From positions 62,001 through 126,000 of the forward strand of contig NZ_QQRQ01000004.1 in assembly GCF_003425665.1 (NCBI RefSeq): a stretch of DNA of 64,000 nucleotides. Direction: 5' to 3'. Below are positions 34,077 through 43,548 of the stretch, piece after piece. Source of the stretch: Evtepia gabavorous (lineage in GTDB: Bacteria > Bacillota > Clostridia > Oscillospirales > Oscillospiraceae). Below the pieces are notes generated by a model. The model worked only from the letters and a program-made list of their open reading frames with translations. It was not told the origin of the DNA and did not search any database. Position numbers and translations under genes: made by a program. Every line of letters starts with the position of its first letter. The first letter of the stretch is position 1.

Positions 34077-37000
34077 GCAGGAGGAAGTGGTCAAAAATCG
34101 CGGCGGCGCCCTGCTGGTTTCCGCTGCCGCCGGGTCGGGAAAGACCCGGGTGCTGGTGGAGCGGCTGATGGACTACATCCTCCAGGAGGGGCGGAATATT
34201 GACGAGTTTCTCATCATCACCTTTACCCGGGCAGCGGCGGAGGAGCTTCGGGCCCGGATTGCCAAGGAGATCGCCGAGGCGCTGGCGGCCCAGCCCGACC
34301 ATGCCCACCTCCGCCAGCAGACGGTCCGGCTCTATGAGACCCAGATTTCCACCATCCATGCTTTCTGTACGGTCCTTCTGCGCCAGTGGGGCCACCTGCT
34401 GGATATCCCGGGGGACTTTGCCCTCTGCGAGGATGAGGAGGCCCAGGTCCTCATGACCCGGACCCTGAACCAGGTGCTGGAGGCACGGTATGAGGAGATC
34501 GACCCCACAGGGCCCTTTGCCAGGCTGCTGGATGTGCTCTCCAAAGGGCGGGATGACAGCCGCCTGCTGGAGATCACCTTGGATATCTATGGAAAAATTC
34601 AGAGCTACCCCGACCCCTTGGCCTGGCTGGCCAGCCAGCGGGAAGCCCTGGACCTGTCGGCGGTGACCGATGTGGGACAGACCCCCTGGGGCAGCCTGCT
34701 GCTGGAGGAGGCCGGCCAAACCGCCGCCTATTGGGCGGACCAAATGGCCTGGGCCTGTGACCTGGCCCAGAAAGAGGCGGGGCTGGAAAAGGCCTACGGG
34801 GACAGCCTCCAGGCCACCCGGAGGAGCCTGGAGGCCTTTGTCCAGGCAGCCGGAACCAGCTGGGATGAGGCGGCCCGGGTGGAGATTGTCTTTCCCAAGC
34901 TCAAAGCTGCCCGGGGGGTGGAAGACCCGGCCCTGCAGGAGCAGATCAAAAGCATCCGGGCCCGGTGCAAAAAGGCGGTGGAGGAGCTGACCCAAACCGT
35001 GTCCGGCCCCAGCGCCCCCCTGCTGGCGGATATGGCGCTGGTTTACCCCGCCATGCTGGGGCTGCTGGACCTGGTGGAGGATTTCTCCCGGGCCTATGAG
35101 GCGGCGAAGAAGCAGCGCTCCCTGCTGGACTTTTCGGACCTGGAACACTTGGCGGTCCGACTGCTGGTGGACGAGGCGGGGGGGCCCACCCCGCTGGCCC
35201 GGCAGTGGGGGGCGCGGTATACGGAGATCATGGTGGACGAGTACCAGGACACCAATCAGGTGCAGAATACCATTTTCCAGGCGCTGTCCCAGGAGGGGAG
35301 AAACCTTTTCATGGTGGGGGATGTCAAGCAGTCCATTTACCGTTTCCGTCTGGCCGACCCCACCATTTTCCTGGAGAAATACCGTACCTTTCCCCCCTAT
35401 GACCAGGCCCAGGTGGGACAGGAGCGGCGGATTACGCTGTCCAAAAATTTTCGCTCCCGCCCCCAGGTTTTGGAGGCGGCCAACGATCTGTTTCGTGCCA
35501 TCATGTCCCGGCGGTTGGGGGAGATGGACTACACAGACGGGGAGGCCCTGTACCCTGGCGGCACGTTTCCGGCGGGAGAGGGCTATGAGACGGAGTTTCA
35601 TGTGCTGGACTTTACAGAGGACCCAGCGTACACCGAGGAGAAGCAAAACCGCAATGCGCTGGAGGCCAGGTTTGTGGCGAAGGAGATCGCAGAACTGCTC
35701 CAGTCCGGCTTTCCCGTGTCCGATGGGGCCGGCGGGACCCGTCCGGTCCGGCCGGATGATATTGCCATCCTTTTGCGCTCTCCCGGCCCGGTGCGGCGTT
35801 ATTACACCCAGGCGTTGGAGGAGCAGGGGGTGGGCTGGTCCGCGGAAGAGGGGGGAGATCTGTTTGCTGCCTCAGAGGTCTCAGTGGCCCTCTCCTGGCT
35901 TCAGATCATAGACAACCCCCAGCAGGATATCCCCCTGCTGGCCGTGCTTCGCTCCCCCTTGGTGGGGATGACCGGGGACCGGCTGGCGGAGATTCGAGGC
36001 CTGGCGGAGGGCACCTTTTACACCGCCCTTCAGGCGGCCGGGGCGCAGGGGTGGGAGGACTGCCGGTCCTTTCTGGGCCAGCTGGAAGCCCTGCGGTTTG
36101 GGGCGGGAGAGGAGAGCAGTCATCACCTGCTCTGGTCTTTGTACCGGCAGACCGATATGCTGGAGGTGTATTCCTCCCTGCCCGGCGGGGAAAAGCGCCG
36201 GGAGAATCTACTCTCCTTCTATGAATTGGCCCGACGGTTTGAGGGAGCGGGACACAAAGGGCTCTTCGGCTTTCTCCTTCATTTGGACCGGGTACGGGAG
36301 AGCGGGGGCCTGCCGGCGATGCCGGCCGCGCCCAAGGAGGAGGCCGGGGTGAAAATCCTCTCCATCCACCGCTCCAAAGGGCTGGAGTACTCGGTGGTCT
36401 TTCTCTGCGGCCTGGGACGGCGGATCAACTATGGGGATTTGCAGAAGCCGGTTCTCTTTCACCCGCGGCTGGGCCTGGGGCCCAAGGGATTGGACCGGGA
36501 GACTATGGTGGAGTTTACCACCCTGGCCCGGACCGGGGTGGCGCTGGCCCTGAAGAAGGAACTGCTGGCGGAGGAGATGCGCCTGCTCTATGTGGCCATG
36601 ACCCGGGCCAAAGAGAAGCTGATCCTGACCCACGCCCTGGCCTATGGGCGGGGAGACCTGAGGAACCTGGCGGAGAGTGTCTCCTACCCCGCCGACCCCC
36701 GGGTGCTGGCGGGGTGCACCAGTGTGGGTCAGTGGCTCCTGCTCACTGCGCTGGCCCGGCCGGAGGGGGGCGAACTGCGGGCGGCCATCGGCCGGGAGGA
36801 GCTTCCCCTGCCGGCGGCAGCCCTGGGGCCATCCTGGCGCATTGCCTACCATGGCGGCGGGGTGTCCCAGAGGGGGTCCTCCCGCCGTGGTCCCTGCAAG
36901 GCGGCGCGGCATGCCGCTCTTCCGCCGGAGGAGCTCCTCGCGCAGCTGCGCTGGCGCTATCCCTATGAGGCGTCCGCCGCCACCCCTGCGAAGGTGACGG

Positions 37001-37632
37001 CCACCCAGGTGGCGGACCAAGACCCGGAGGAGGCCGGCTGGTTTCTTCTCCGGGACCAGGGATCGAGGGAGCCGGCCCCGTTCTACCGCCCGCAATTTGC
37101 CCAGGCCTCTCTGGGGCTCACCCCGGCCCAGAGAGGGACGGCGGTCCACACGGTGATGCAGAGCATCCGTCTGGACAGAACAGGGTCTGTGGAGCAGGTC
37201 CAGGCGGAGCTGGACCGCTTGACCGGGGCCCACTACCTCACCGAAGCCCAGGCCCAGGCGGTGGACCCAGCCGCAGTGGCCCGGTTCTTCGCAGGGGACC
37301 TGGGCAGGCAGCTGCGGGGGAGCCGGAACCTGCACCGGGAGTATCCGTTCTCGGTCCTGACCGAGGCCCGTCGCTTCTTTCCCCAGGCGCCGGCGGGGGA
37401 GGAGGTCCTGCTCCAAGGGGTGATCGACTGCTGGTTTGAGACGGCGGAGGGGATCACCCTGGTGGATTTCAAGACGGACCATGTCTCCGCCGAGCATCTG
37501 GCCCAGCGGAGCCAGCGGTACCGGGGGCAGATGGCAGCTTACGCCTATGCCCTGGAGGAAGTGACCGGAATCCCGGTTGTCCGGCGGGTACTCTGGTTTT
37601 TGGTCCCCAACCTTGGGGTGGAGCTGTCCTGA
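34054..37632 (+). CDS. addA: ATP-dependent helicase/nuclease subunit AddA
   Basis: AddA is a 1192-aa UvrD-type helicase with a C-terminal RecB-family nuclease domain. Helicase motifs are SAAAGSGKTRVLVERLM near residue 26, EIMVDEYQDTNQVQ, MVGDVKQSIYRFRLADP, and SIHRSKGLEY. The nuclease motif is LQGVIDCWFETAEGITLVDFKT near residue 1120-1140. It starts inside addB, so the subunits are translated together. No clear terminator follows; the rpmE promoter begins about 40 bp downstream. Confidence 0.96.
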   Translation: MAVKRTPEQEEVVKNRGGALLVSAAAGSGKTRVLVERLMDYILQEGRNIDEFLIITFTRAAAEELRARIAKEIAEALAAQPDHAHLRQQTVRLYETQISTIHAFCTVLLRQWGHLLDIPGDFALCEDEEAQVLMTRTLNQVLEARYEEIDPTGPFARLLDVLSKGRDDSRLLEITLDIYGKIQSYPDPLAWLASQREALDLSAVTDVGQTPWGSLLLEEAGQTAAYWADQMAWACDLAQKEAGLEKAYGDSLQATRRSLEAFVQAAGTSWDEAARVEIVFPKLKAARGVEDPALQEQIKSIRARCKKAVEELTQTVSGPSAPLLADMALVYPAMLGLLDLVEDFSRAYEAAKKQRSLLDFSDLEHLAVRLLVDEAGGPTPLARQWGARYTEIMVDEYQDTNQVQNTIFQALSQEGRNLFMVGDVKQSIYRFRLADPTIFLEKYRTFPPYDQAQVGQERRITLSKNFRSRPQVLEAANDLFRAIMSRRLGEMDYTDGEALYPGGTFPAGEGYETEFHVLDFTEDPAYTEEKQNRNALEARFVAKEIAELLQSGFPVSDGAGGTRPVRPDDIAILLRSPGPVRRYYTQALEEQGVGWSAEEGGDLFAASEVSVALSWLQIIDNPQQDIPLLAVLRSPLVGMTGDRLAEIRGLAEGTFYTALQAAGAQGWEDCRSFLGQLEALRFGAGEESSHHLLWSLYRQTDMLEVYSSLPGGEKRRENLLSFYELARRFEGAGHKGLFGFLLHLDRVRESGGLPAMPAAPKEEAGVKILSIHRSKGLEYSVVFLCGLGRRINYGDLQKPVLFHPRLGLGPKGLDRETMVEFTTLARTGVALALKKELLAEEMRLLYVAMTRAKEKLILTHALAYGRGDLRNLAESVSYPADPRVLAGCTSVGQWLLLTALARPEGGELRAAIGREELPLPAAALGPSWRIAYHGGGVSQRGSSRRGPCKAARHAALPPEELLAQLRWRYPYEASAATPAKVTATQVADQDPEEAGWFLLRDQGSREPAPFYRPQFAQASLGLTPAQRGTAVHTVMQSIRLDRTGSVEQVQAELDRLTGAHYLTEAQAQAVDPAAVARFFAGDLGRQLRGSRNLHREYPFSVLTEARRFFPQAPAGEEVLLQGVIDCWFETAEGITLVDFKTDHVSAEHLAQRSQRYRGQMAAYAYALEEVTGIPVVRRVLWFLVPNLGVELS

Positions 37633-37669
37633 ATCCACGAAAAAAACCCAATAATTCTGAAAAAAAGAG

Positions 37670-37698
37670 TTGCATTTTTGCTCTGAAAGTGGTATCAT
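37670..37698 (+). promoter_or_regulatory. Sigma-A-type promoter of rpmE
   Basis: TTGCAT (37670-37675) and TATCAT (37693-37698) have a 17-bp spacer. The expected leader of about 50 nt contains a small hairpin GCGCTT-GTG-AGGCGC with a T-run a few bases after it, which could be a weak attenuator. Confidence 0.65.
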
Positions 37699-37755
37699 GT
37701 ATCATGCGCTTGTGAGGCGCGATCATTTTTTGACATCAGAAAGAGGTGAACACTC

Positions 37756-37959
37756 ATGAAGGAAGGCATCCATCCCAACTACGAGCAGACCACAATCAGA
37801 TGTGCTTGTGGCAACGTGATCGAGACAAGATCTACTAAGAAAGACATCCGAGTAGAAGTTTGCTCCAAGTGTCACCCCTTCTTCACCGGCAAGCAGAAGA
37901 TGGTGGATACTGGCGGACGCGTCAGCCGCTTCAACAAAAAGTTCGGTTTGGAAAACTAA
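37756..37959 (+). CDS. rpmE: 50S ribosomal protein L31, zinc-binding type
   Basis: L31 is 67 aa. It has the zinc-binding cysteines CACGNV and [13 protein letters not shown], so this is the zinc form, not the cysteine-free paralogue made under zinc starvation. AAAGAGGTG precedes the ATG. It has its own promoter and terminator and appears monocistronic. Confidence 0.97.
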   Translation: MKEGIHPNYEQTTIRCACGNVIETRSTKKDIRVEVCSKCHPFFTGKQKMVDTGGRVSRFNKKFGLEN

Positions 37960-37974
37960 AAGATTTTGTCTTTG

Positions 37975-38003
37975 AACCCGTGCCCTTCCCGGCACGGGTT
38001 TTT
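37975..38003 (+). terminator. Intrinsic terminator after rpmE
   Basis: A perfect 10-bp stem AACCCGTGCC/GGCACGGGTT (37975-37984 with 37991-38000) has a 6-nt loop and runs into TTTTT. Confidence 0.92.
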
Positions 38004-38060
38004 CCGTTGTTCCCGTCGGGAAAAAGTTTGCCCCCGACGGTGTCTGCCCCTGGCTTTTTG

Positions 38061-38068
38061 CATAGACT
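38061..38068 (+). promoter_or_regulatory. Sigma-E/K-like -10 element before the flavin reductase gene
   Basis: CATAGACT, followed by AA, repeats the same ten-base core (with its leading TGC/GGC context) seen before spoVM. No good -35 is visible, so this is a weak call made mainly because of the repeat. Confidence 0.3.
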
Positions 38069-38112
38069 AAGCCGAGTACCCTTTCATCTGCATAAAAATA
38101 GGAGGCGTTACC

Positions 38113-38622
38113 ATGTTTCAATCCATCGACCCAAAACAACTGCAGGAAAACGTCTTTTCCCTCATTGGTGACCAGTGGACCCTCATTACCGCCGGCACAC
38201 CGGACCACTGCAACACCATGACCGCCAGCTGGGGCGGCCTGGGTGTGCTGTGGCGTAAGCCGGTGGCCACCATTTATGTGCGACCCCAACGGTATACCTA
38301 TACCTTTTTGGAGGAGAATCCATACTTTACCCTGTCGTTCTTCGGCCCCCAGTGGAAAAAACAGCTGGCTTACTGCGGCGCGGTCAGCGGCCGGGAGGAG
38401 GACAAATTTGCCGCCTGTGGGTTTCACGTGGGGGCGGCGGGGCAGGCGCCGTATATTCAGGAGGCCGATCTGGTCCTGGTGTGTAAAAAACGCTATTGGA
38501 ATGATCTGAACCCGGCGCACATGGATGAAGAGGCGTTGAGCAACTACCAGGCCAAGGACTATCACCGGGTTTACATTGGAGAGATTACCCAGGTCTTGGT
38601 CAGGCAAAAGCAGATTCCCTGA
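38113..38622 (+). CDS. Flavin reductase-like domain protein
   Basis: This 169-aa single-domain protein of the flavin reductase-like FMN-binding family has a split-barrel fold. Features are GDQWTLITAGTPDHCNTMTASWGG, MN-binding-type TMTAS, and ATIYVRPQRYTYTFLEENPYFTLSFFG described in short pieces: RPQRYT and NPYFTLSFF. The substrate is unknown; such proteins often reduce flavins or bind FMN for other redox roles. It is followed 21 bp later by hflX. ATG 38113 follows AGGAGGCG. Confidence 0.8.
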   Translation: MFQSIDPKQLQENVFSLIGDQWTLITAGTPDHCNTMTASWGGLGVLWRKPVATIYVRPQRYTYTFLEENPYFTLSFFGPQWKKQLAYCGAVSGREEDKFAACGFHVGAAGQAPYIQEADLVLVCKKRYWNDLNPAHMDEEALSNYQAKDYHRVYIGEITQVLVRQKQIP

Positions 38623-38643
38623 TCTTGGAAAAAGGAGGTCCCT

Positions 38644-39951
38644 ATGACCGATCATACGATGGAAGAAAAGAGAAATCACGCCGTCCTGGTGGGGCTCCAT
38701 GCCAGCAGCCTCTCCCAGGAGGAGAACGCCAGCGACGCCACCCTGGAGGAATTGGAGGCGCTGCTGGAAACCGCCGGCGGTGTGTGCGTGGGCAGTGTGC
38801 TCCAAAATCGGGAGACCCCCGAGGCCAGAACCTTCATTGGAGAGGGGAAGGTGGCGGAGGTGGCCGCCCTGGTCCAGGCCCAAGGGGCGGACCTGGTGGT
38901 CTTTGACAACGAGCTTTCCCCCTCCCAGCAGCGGGTCCTCACCGAAGAGGTGGGGGCCCAGGTCATCGACCGGGCGGGGCTGATCCTGGACATCTTTGCC
39001 CAGCGGGCCCGGACCAAGGAGGGGCGGCTCCAGGTGGAGCTGGCGCAGTACAAATACCTGCTGCCCCGGCTGACAGGTATGTGGGGGCACCTGGTCCGTC
39101 AGACTGCCTCCGGGGGAAAATCCCCCATTGGAACCCGCGGCCCCGGAGAAACCCAGCTGGAAACCGACCGCCGGCACATCCGCCGGAAGATCGCCAAGCT
39201 CACCGAGGACCTGGAGGAGGTCCGCCGGATTCGGGCGGTCCAGCGGGACCGCCGGGAGAAGAATGAGATCCCCGTGGTGGCCATTGTGGGCTATACCAAC
39301 GCCGGCAAGTCCACCCTCCTCAATGCCCTGACCCACGCTGGAATCCCGGCCCGGAACCGGCTGTTTGACACCTTGGACACCACCACCCGGACGCTGGAGA
39401 TCTCTGACACCTGCACGGTACTGATCTCGGATACCGTAGGCTTTATCCGCAAGCTCCCCCACCACCTGGTGGAGGCCTTCAAAGCCACCTTGGAGGAACT
39501 GGCTTATGCTGACCTGATCCTCCATGTCATCGACGCCTCCAACCCGGAGTGGCGGGAGCAGGCCGAGGTGGTGGAGGCCCTGATTCGCCAGCTGGGGGCG
39601 GAGGCCACCCCGCGGCTGGAGGTATTCAACAAATCGGACATCTATGTGGGGGAAATCCGCCCCCATGGGGAGGATATTGTCTCCATCTCCGCCAAGACAG
39701 GGGAGGGGCTGGACCAACTGCTGGCCATGATCGGCAAGCGTCTGGACACCGGATTTTATCGGGTGACGCTGTCTGTGCCCTATGACAAGGGCGGCGTGGT
39801 GGACATGCTCTATCGGGAGGCCAAGGTGGAATCGGTGGAGTACGGCCAGACCATTCAGGTGGTGGCGGTCTGCGGGGAAAAGACCGTGGGTCAAGTGCGG
39901 GAATACGTGATTGACGGCTGGCAGCCCAGCAAGGAATTTTGGGAGGACTAA
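38644..39951 (+). CDS. hflX: GTPase HflX
   Basis: HflX is a 435-aa ribosome-associated GTPase that rescues or splits ribosomes under stress. The N-terminal HflX domain includes ARTFIGEGKVAEVAALV and DNELSPSQQRVL. A conserved linker GGKSPIGTRGPGETQLETDR precedes the G domain, with GYTNAGKSTLLNAL, SDTVGFIRKLPHHLVEAF and NKSD. A short C-terminal domain follows. AAGGAGG lies before the ATG. Confidence 0.95.
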   Translation: MTDHTMEEKRNHAVLVGLHASSLSQEENASDATLEELEALLETAGGVCVGSVLQNRETPEARTFIGEGKVAEVAALVQAQGADLVVFDNELSPSQQRVLTEEVGAQVIDRAGLILDIFAQRARTKEGRLQVELAQYKYLLPRLTGMWGHLVRQTASGGKSPIGTRGPGETQLETDRRHIRRKIAKLTEDLEEVRRIRAVQRDRREKNEIPVVAIVGYTNAGKSTLLNALTHAGIPARNRLFDTLDTTTRTLEISDTCTVLISDTVGFIRKLPHHLVEAFKATLEELAYADLILHVIDASNPEWREQAEVVEALIRQLGAEATPRLEVFNKSDIYVGEIRPHGEDIVSISAKTGEGLDQLLAMIGKRLDTGFYRVTLSVPYDKGGVVDMLYREAKVESVEYGQTIQVVAVCGEKTVGQVREYVIDGWQPSKEFWED

Positions 39952-39964
39952 GGAGGCGGGAACC

Positions 39965-40600
39965 ATGGCAGAGTATTATGTCCCAGCCCGGGACAGCGAG
40001 ACAGAATTCACGGAGAAGCGATCCCGCTTCATTGGCCATGTCTGGCGGGTGGAGCAGGAGGAAGAAGCCCGGGAGAAGATTGCCCAGATGAAGGCCAAGC
40101 ACTATGATGCCCGCCATAACTGCTGGTGCTACCTGATCCGGGAAGGAGGCATCATCCGGTATTCTGACGATGGAGAGCCCCAGGGAACCGCGGGCCAGCC
40201 AATGCTGGAGGTCTTTCGCCGGGCGGGAGTGGAGAATGTCTGCTGCGTGGTGACCCGGTACTTCGGCGGAATCCTCCTGGGCACCGGCGGGCTGCTGCGG
40301 GCCTATACCAGGTCGGCCAAGGACGCGCTGGACGCGGCGGGCATCGCCCAGGTCCGTCAGTGGGCCCAGACGGTGGTGGAATGCCCATACCCCCTGCTGG
40401 AGCGGGTCAAGCTGGAGATTGCCGCCGCCCAGGGCATTCTGGGGGAGGTTTCGTATGGCGCCCAGGTCCGCCTGCCCGCCCTGCTGCCTGTGGAGCACTG
40501 GCCGGCCTACGCGGCCCGGATCACGGAACTGACCGCAGGCAAGATCGCGGCGGAGAAGCTGGGGGAGACCTTCCAGGCGGCGCCGGTGGAGGCCCGCTGA
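39965..40600 (+). CDS. YigZ/IMPACT family protein
   Basis: This 211-aa protein has the UPF0029 N-terminal domain (KRSRFIGHVWRV, KHYDARHNCWCY, DDGEPQGTAGQPML, VTRYFGGILLGTGGL) and the smaller DUF1949 C-terminal ferredoxin-like domain from about residue 135. The eukaryotic relative IMPACT binds the translation regulator GCN1; the bacterial role is uncertain. ATG 39965 follows AAGGAGGCGG, directly after the hflX stop. Confidence 0.92.
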   Translation: MAEYYVPARDSETEFTEKRSRFIGHVWRVEQEEEAREKIAQMKAKHYDARHNCWCYLIREGGIIRYSDDGEPQGTAGQPMLEVFRRAGVENVCCVVTRYFGGILLGTGGLLRAYTRSAKDALDAAGIAQVRQWAQTVVECPYPLLERVKLEIAAAQGILGEVSYGAQVRLPALLPVEHWPAYAARITELTAGKIAAEKLGETFQAAPVEAR

Positions 40601-40707
40601 GGGGGGCGTGCCTCTCATTTTTCAGAAAGAAACCCTGATTTTTAGAAAATATTCCTTTTATTCATAAAAAGTTTTCATAGGAAGCAGGAATTCGCAAATT
40701 TTTTCCG

Positions 40708-40713
40708 TATAAT
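40708..40713 (+). promoter_or_regulatory. Probable -10 box upstream of dgt
   Basis: A perfect TATAAT lies 48 bp before the dgt start in an AT-rich intergenic stretch. No convincing -35 at 16-18 bp is seen, so activation or a non-canonical -35 would be needed. Confidence 0.45.
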
Positions 40714-40760
40714 TTTTAGGAAGAACAGGCCCTTACAACACGAAACGGGAGGGAATGCCC

Positions 40761-41765
40761 ATGTTCCTGCGGGAGATGACAGAAGAACTGGAACGACAAA
40801 CCTTGTCCCCCTACGCGGCGCTGTCTGCGGACTCTCGGGGGCGGCAGCGCCCCATGGAACCCTGTCAGATCCGAACCTGCTATCAACGGGATATTGACCG
40901 GATTCTCCACTCCAAGTCCTTTCGGCGTCTGATGCATAAGACCCAGGTGTTTCTCCAGCCGGAGGGGGACCACTACCGCACCCGAATGACCCACACCCTG
41001 GAGGTGGTTCGGATCTCCCGCACCATCGCCCGGGGCCTGCGGCTCAACGAGGACCTCACCGAGGCCATTGCCCTGGGTCACGACCTGGGGCACACCCCCT
41101 TTGGCCACGCGGGGGAGCGGGTGCTCAACGAGATTCTTCCCGGTGGCTTCCGGCACAACGAGCAGTCCCTTCGGGTGGTGGACCGCCTGGAAAAAGGGGG
41201 CGAGGGGCTGAATCTCTGCTATGAGGTGCGCCGGGGCATTCTCTGCCACACGGGCCCGGACCGGGCCGAGACCTTGGAGGGACAGATTGTCCGGGTGGCG
41301 GATAAGATTGCCTACATCAATCACGACATCGACGATGCCATGCGAGGGGGGATCATTTATCCTCTGGACATCCCCCTGGATATCTCCCAGGTGCTGGGGT
41401 TTGACCACGGCGGGCGGATCAACACGCTGACGGGAGATGTGATTCAGGCCAGCCAGGGAAAAGGGGAGATTGTCCAGTCCCCCGCCTGCGGACAGGCCAT
41501 GGCCCGGCTGCGTCAGTTCATGTTTGAGGCGGTTTATCACAACCCGCTGGCCAAGGGGGAGGAGTCCAAGGCCCAGGATATGATCGCCCGCCTGTTTGAG
41601 TTCTATCAGCAAAACCCGGATGACTTGCCCCCGGATTACCAGGATATCCGGGCGCGGGAGGGGGTAGACCGGGCGGTCTGTGACTACATTGCCGGCATGA
41701 CCGACAACTACGCCGTGGCCAAGTACAGCGAGGCGTTTATTCCCCTGGCCTGGTCGGTGAAATGA
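40761..41765 (+). CDS. dgt: Deoxyguanosinetriphosphate triphosphohydrolase-like protein
   Basis: This 334-aa HD-domain protein hydrolyses dNTPs to deoxynucleosides and triphosphate in related enzymes. Motifs are SFRRLMHKTQVF, the HD metal site from RTRMTHTLEV to LGHDLGHTPFGHAGE, and KIAYINHDIDDA. An ATG at 40755 is also in frame, but GGGAGGG ends right before it, so ATG 40761 (seven bases from it) is preferred. It heads dgt-dnaG-rpoD, an order common in clostridia. Confidence 0.9.
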   Translation: MFLREMTEELERQTLSPYAALSADSRGRQRPMEPCQIRTCYQRDIDRILHSKSFRRLMHKTQVFLQPEGDHYRTRMTHTLEVVRISRTIARGLRLNEDLTEAIALGHDLGHTPFGHAGERVLNEILPGGFRHNEQSLRVVDRLEKGGEGLNLCYEVRRGILCHTGPDRAETLEGQIVRVADKIAYINHDIDDAMRGGIIYPLDIPLDISQVLGFDHGGRINTLTGDVIQASQGKGEIVQSPACGQAMARLRQFMFEAVYHNPLAKGEESKAQDMIARLFEFYQQNPDDLPPDYQDIRAREGVDRAVCDYIAGMTDNYAVAKYSEAFIPLAWSVK

Positions 41766-41790
41766 GAAAAACGGAAAGGAGGGGACCGCG

Positions 41791-43536
41791 ATGGCCATTC
41801 CATCGTCATTTAAGGATGAGCTGGTGGCGCGAAGCGATATTGTTGACGTGGTCTCCGACTATGTGACCCTGACTCCCAAGGGGGGGAGCTATTGGGGGCT
41901 CTGTCCCTTTCATGGGGAGAAGACCCCCTCCTTCCATGTCCTGCCGGACCGGCAGCTCTACCACTGCTTCGGCTGCGGCAAGGGGGGCGGCGTGGTCTCC
42001 TTTGTGATGGAGATGGAGAACCTGCCCTTTCTGGATGCCCTCCGCCTGCTGGCTAAGCGGGCGGGCATGGAGTTTCCCGAGGGGGACCTGGACGAGAGCA
42101 GCCGCCGGAAACGAAACCGCCTGCTGAACCTGAACAAGGAAGCCGCGCGATTCTTTCACAGCCAGCTCCACAGCCCTGTGGGGCAGCCGGGCCTGGACTA
42201 TCTCCAGCGCCGGGGGCTGTCCAAAGGGATTATGACCCGCTTCGGCTTGGGGTTTGCCCCGGACAGCTGGGACAGCCTCATTCGGGCCATGGCCCAGAAA
42301 GGGTATGAAAAGCGGGACCTTCTGGACGCGGGTCTGGCGGTGAGCAACCAAAAGGGGAGCATCTATGATCGCTTCCGCAATCGGGTGATGTTTCCCATCA
42401 TCGACCTGCGGGGGGATGTCATCGGCTTTGGCGGACGGGTGCTGGGGGAGGGAACCCCCAAGTATCTCAACTCCCCGGACACGCCGGTGTTCAACAAGAG
42501 CCGCAACCTCTTCGCCCTGAACCTGGCCAAAAACACCAAGCTGGGCCGGATCGTCCTGACAGAGGGGTATATGGACACCATTTCCCTCTACCAGGCCGGG
42601 TTTGACTGCGCGGTGGCCAGCTTGGGGACCTCTCTGACGGCGGACCATGCCAAGCTGCTCTCCCGATTTACCAAGGAAGTGGTCATCTGCTACGACGCCG
42701 ACAGCGCCGGGGTTCAGGCGGCCAACCGGGCCATTCCCATGCTGGAAAAGACAGGGCTGAAGGTCAAGGTGCTTCGGGTGACAGGGGCGAAGGACCCGGA
42801 TGAGTTTCTCCGCTCCTTCGGCCGGGATGCCTTTGCCCGGCTGTTGGATCAGTCGGAGAACTATGTGGAGTACAATCTGCGGCAGCTTCAGAGCGGCTAT
42901 GATTTGACAGACCCGTTGCAAAAGGCGGAGTTTGCCCGGGCGGGGGCGGAGCTGCTGGCCTCCCTGGACAGCCCGGTGGAGCGGGAGGTCTATGCCGGCC
43001 AGCTGTCCGAAATGACTGGCGTGGGGAAAGCCGCGCTGCTCCAGGAGATCCAGCGGGTGCAGGACCAGCGCCTGCGCGCGGCGAAAAAGAAGCAGACCCG
43101 GCGGAATTTGACCCCTGTGGCGCAGATTCAGCCCAAGGCCCGGCAGCTGCGATATGAAAATCCCCGGTCCGCCCGGGCGGAGGAGGGCATCCTCCGTCTG
43201 CTGATGCTGGACGGGTCCCTGGTAAAGCAGACCCAGGGATTGGAACCCGGCCAGTTTTCTGCGCCGGTTCTGGGAAAGATCTACCAGGTCCTGCTGGAGC
43301 ATCTGAAGCAGGGGCGGCCCCTCCAGCTGGGCACCCTGGAGGGAGAGCTGGAAGGGGAGGAGATTGCCCTCCTGGCGGACATTCTGGGCCAGCCCACGGC
43401 CCTGGAAAACGGTGCCAAGGCCATGGCGGACTACCGGGCCGTTTTGGAGACCGAGCGAATGAAGCAGCAAACCACCACCGATGAAGCGGTGCTTTTGGCC
43501 GCGCGGGAAACCTATCGGAAAAAGAAAAGTATATAG
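41791..43536 (+). CDS. dnaG: DNA primase DnaG
   Basis: DnaG is 581 aa and makes RNA primers for replication. The N-terminal CHC2 zinc domain reads CPFHGEKTPSFHV then YHCFGCGKGGG. The TOPRIM core has VLTEGYMDTISLYQAG near residue 255 and ICYDADSAGVQAANR near 300. The C-terminal helicase-binding domain is from about residue 440. AAAGGAGGGGA precedes the ATG. Confidence 0.97.
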   Translation: MAIPSSFKDELVARSDIVDVVSDYVTLTPKGGSYWGLCPFHGEKTPSFHVLPDRQLYHCFGCGKGGGVVSFVMEMENLPFLDALRLLAKRAGMEFPEGDLDESSRRKRNRLLNLNKEAARFFHSQLHSPVGQPGLDYLQRRGLSKGIMTRFGLGFAPDSWDSLIRAMAQKGYEKRDLLDAGLAVSNQKGSIYDRFRNRVMFPIIDLRGDVIGFGGRVLGEGTPKYLNSPDTPVFNKSRNLFALNLAKNTKLGRIVLTEGYMDTISLYQAGFDCAVASLGTSLTADHAKLLSRFTKEVVICYDADSAGVQAANRAIPMLEKTGLKVKVLRVTGAKDPDEFLRSFGRDAFARLLDQSENYVEYNLRQLQSGYDLTDPLQKAEFARAGAELLASLDSPVEREVYAGQLSEMTGVGKAALLQEIQRVQDQRLRAAKKKQTRRNLTPVAQIQPKARQLRYENPRSARAEEGILRLLMLDGSLVKQTQGLEPGQFSAPVLGKIYQVLLEHLKQGRPLQLGTLEGELEGEEIALLADILGQPTALENGAKAMADYRAVLETERMKQQTTTDEAVLLAARETYRKKKSI

Positions 43537-43548
43537 GAGATGGAGCAC

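Noticed and set aside
33799-35646. A 615-codon minus-strand frame opposite addB and addA
   Set aside because: It crosses the addB-addA overlap; both plus-strand proteins are complete there.
37723-39966. A 747-codon minus-strand frame opposite rpmE, the flavin reductase and hflX
   Set aside because: It spans three well-supported genes and their terminator on the opposite strand, so it is a compositional artefact.
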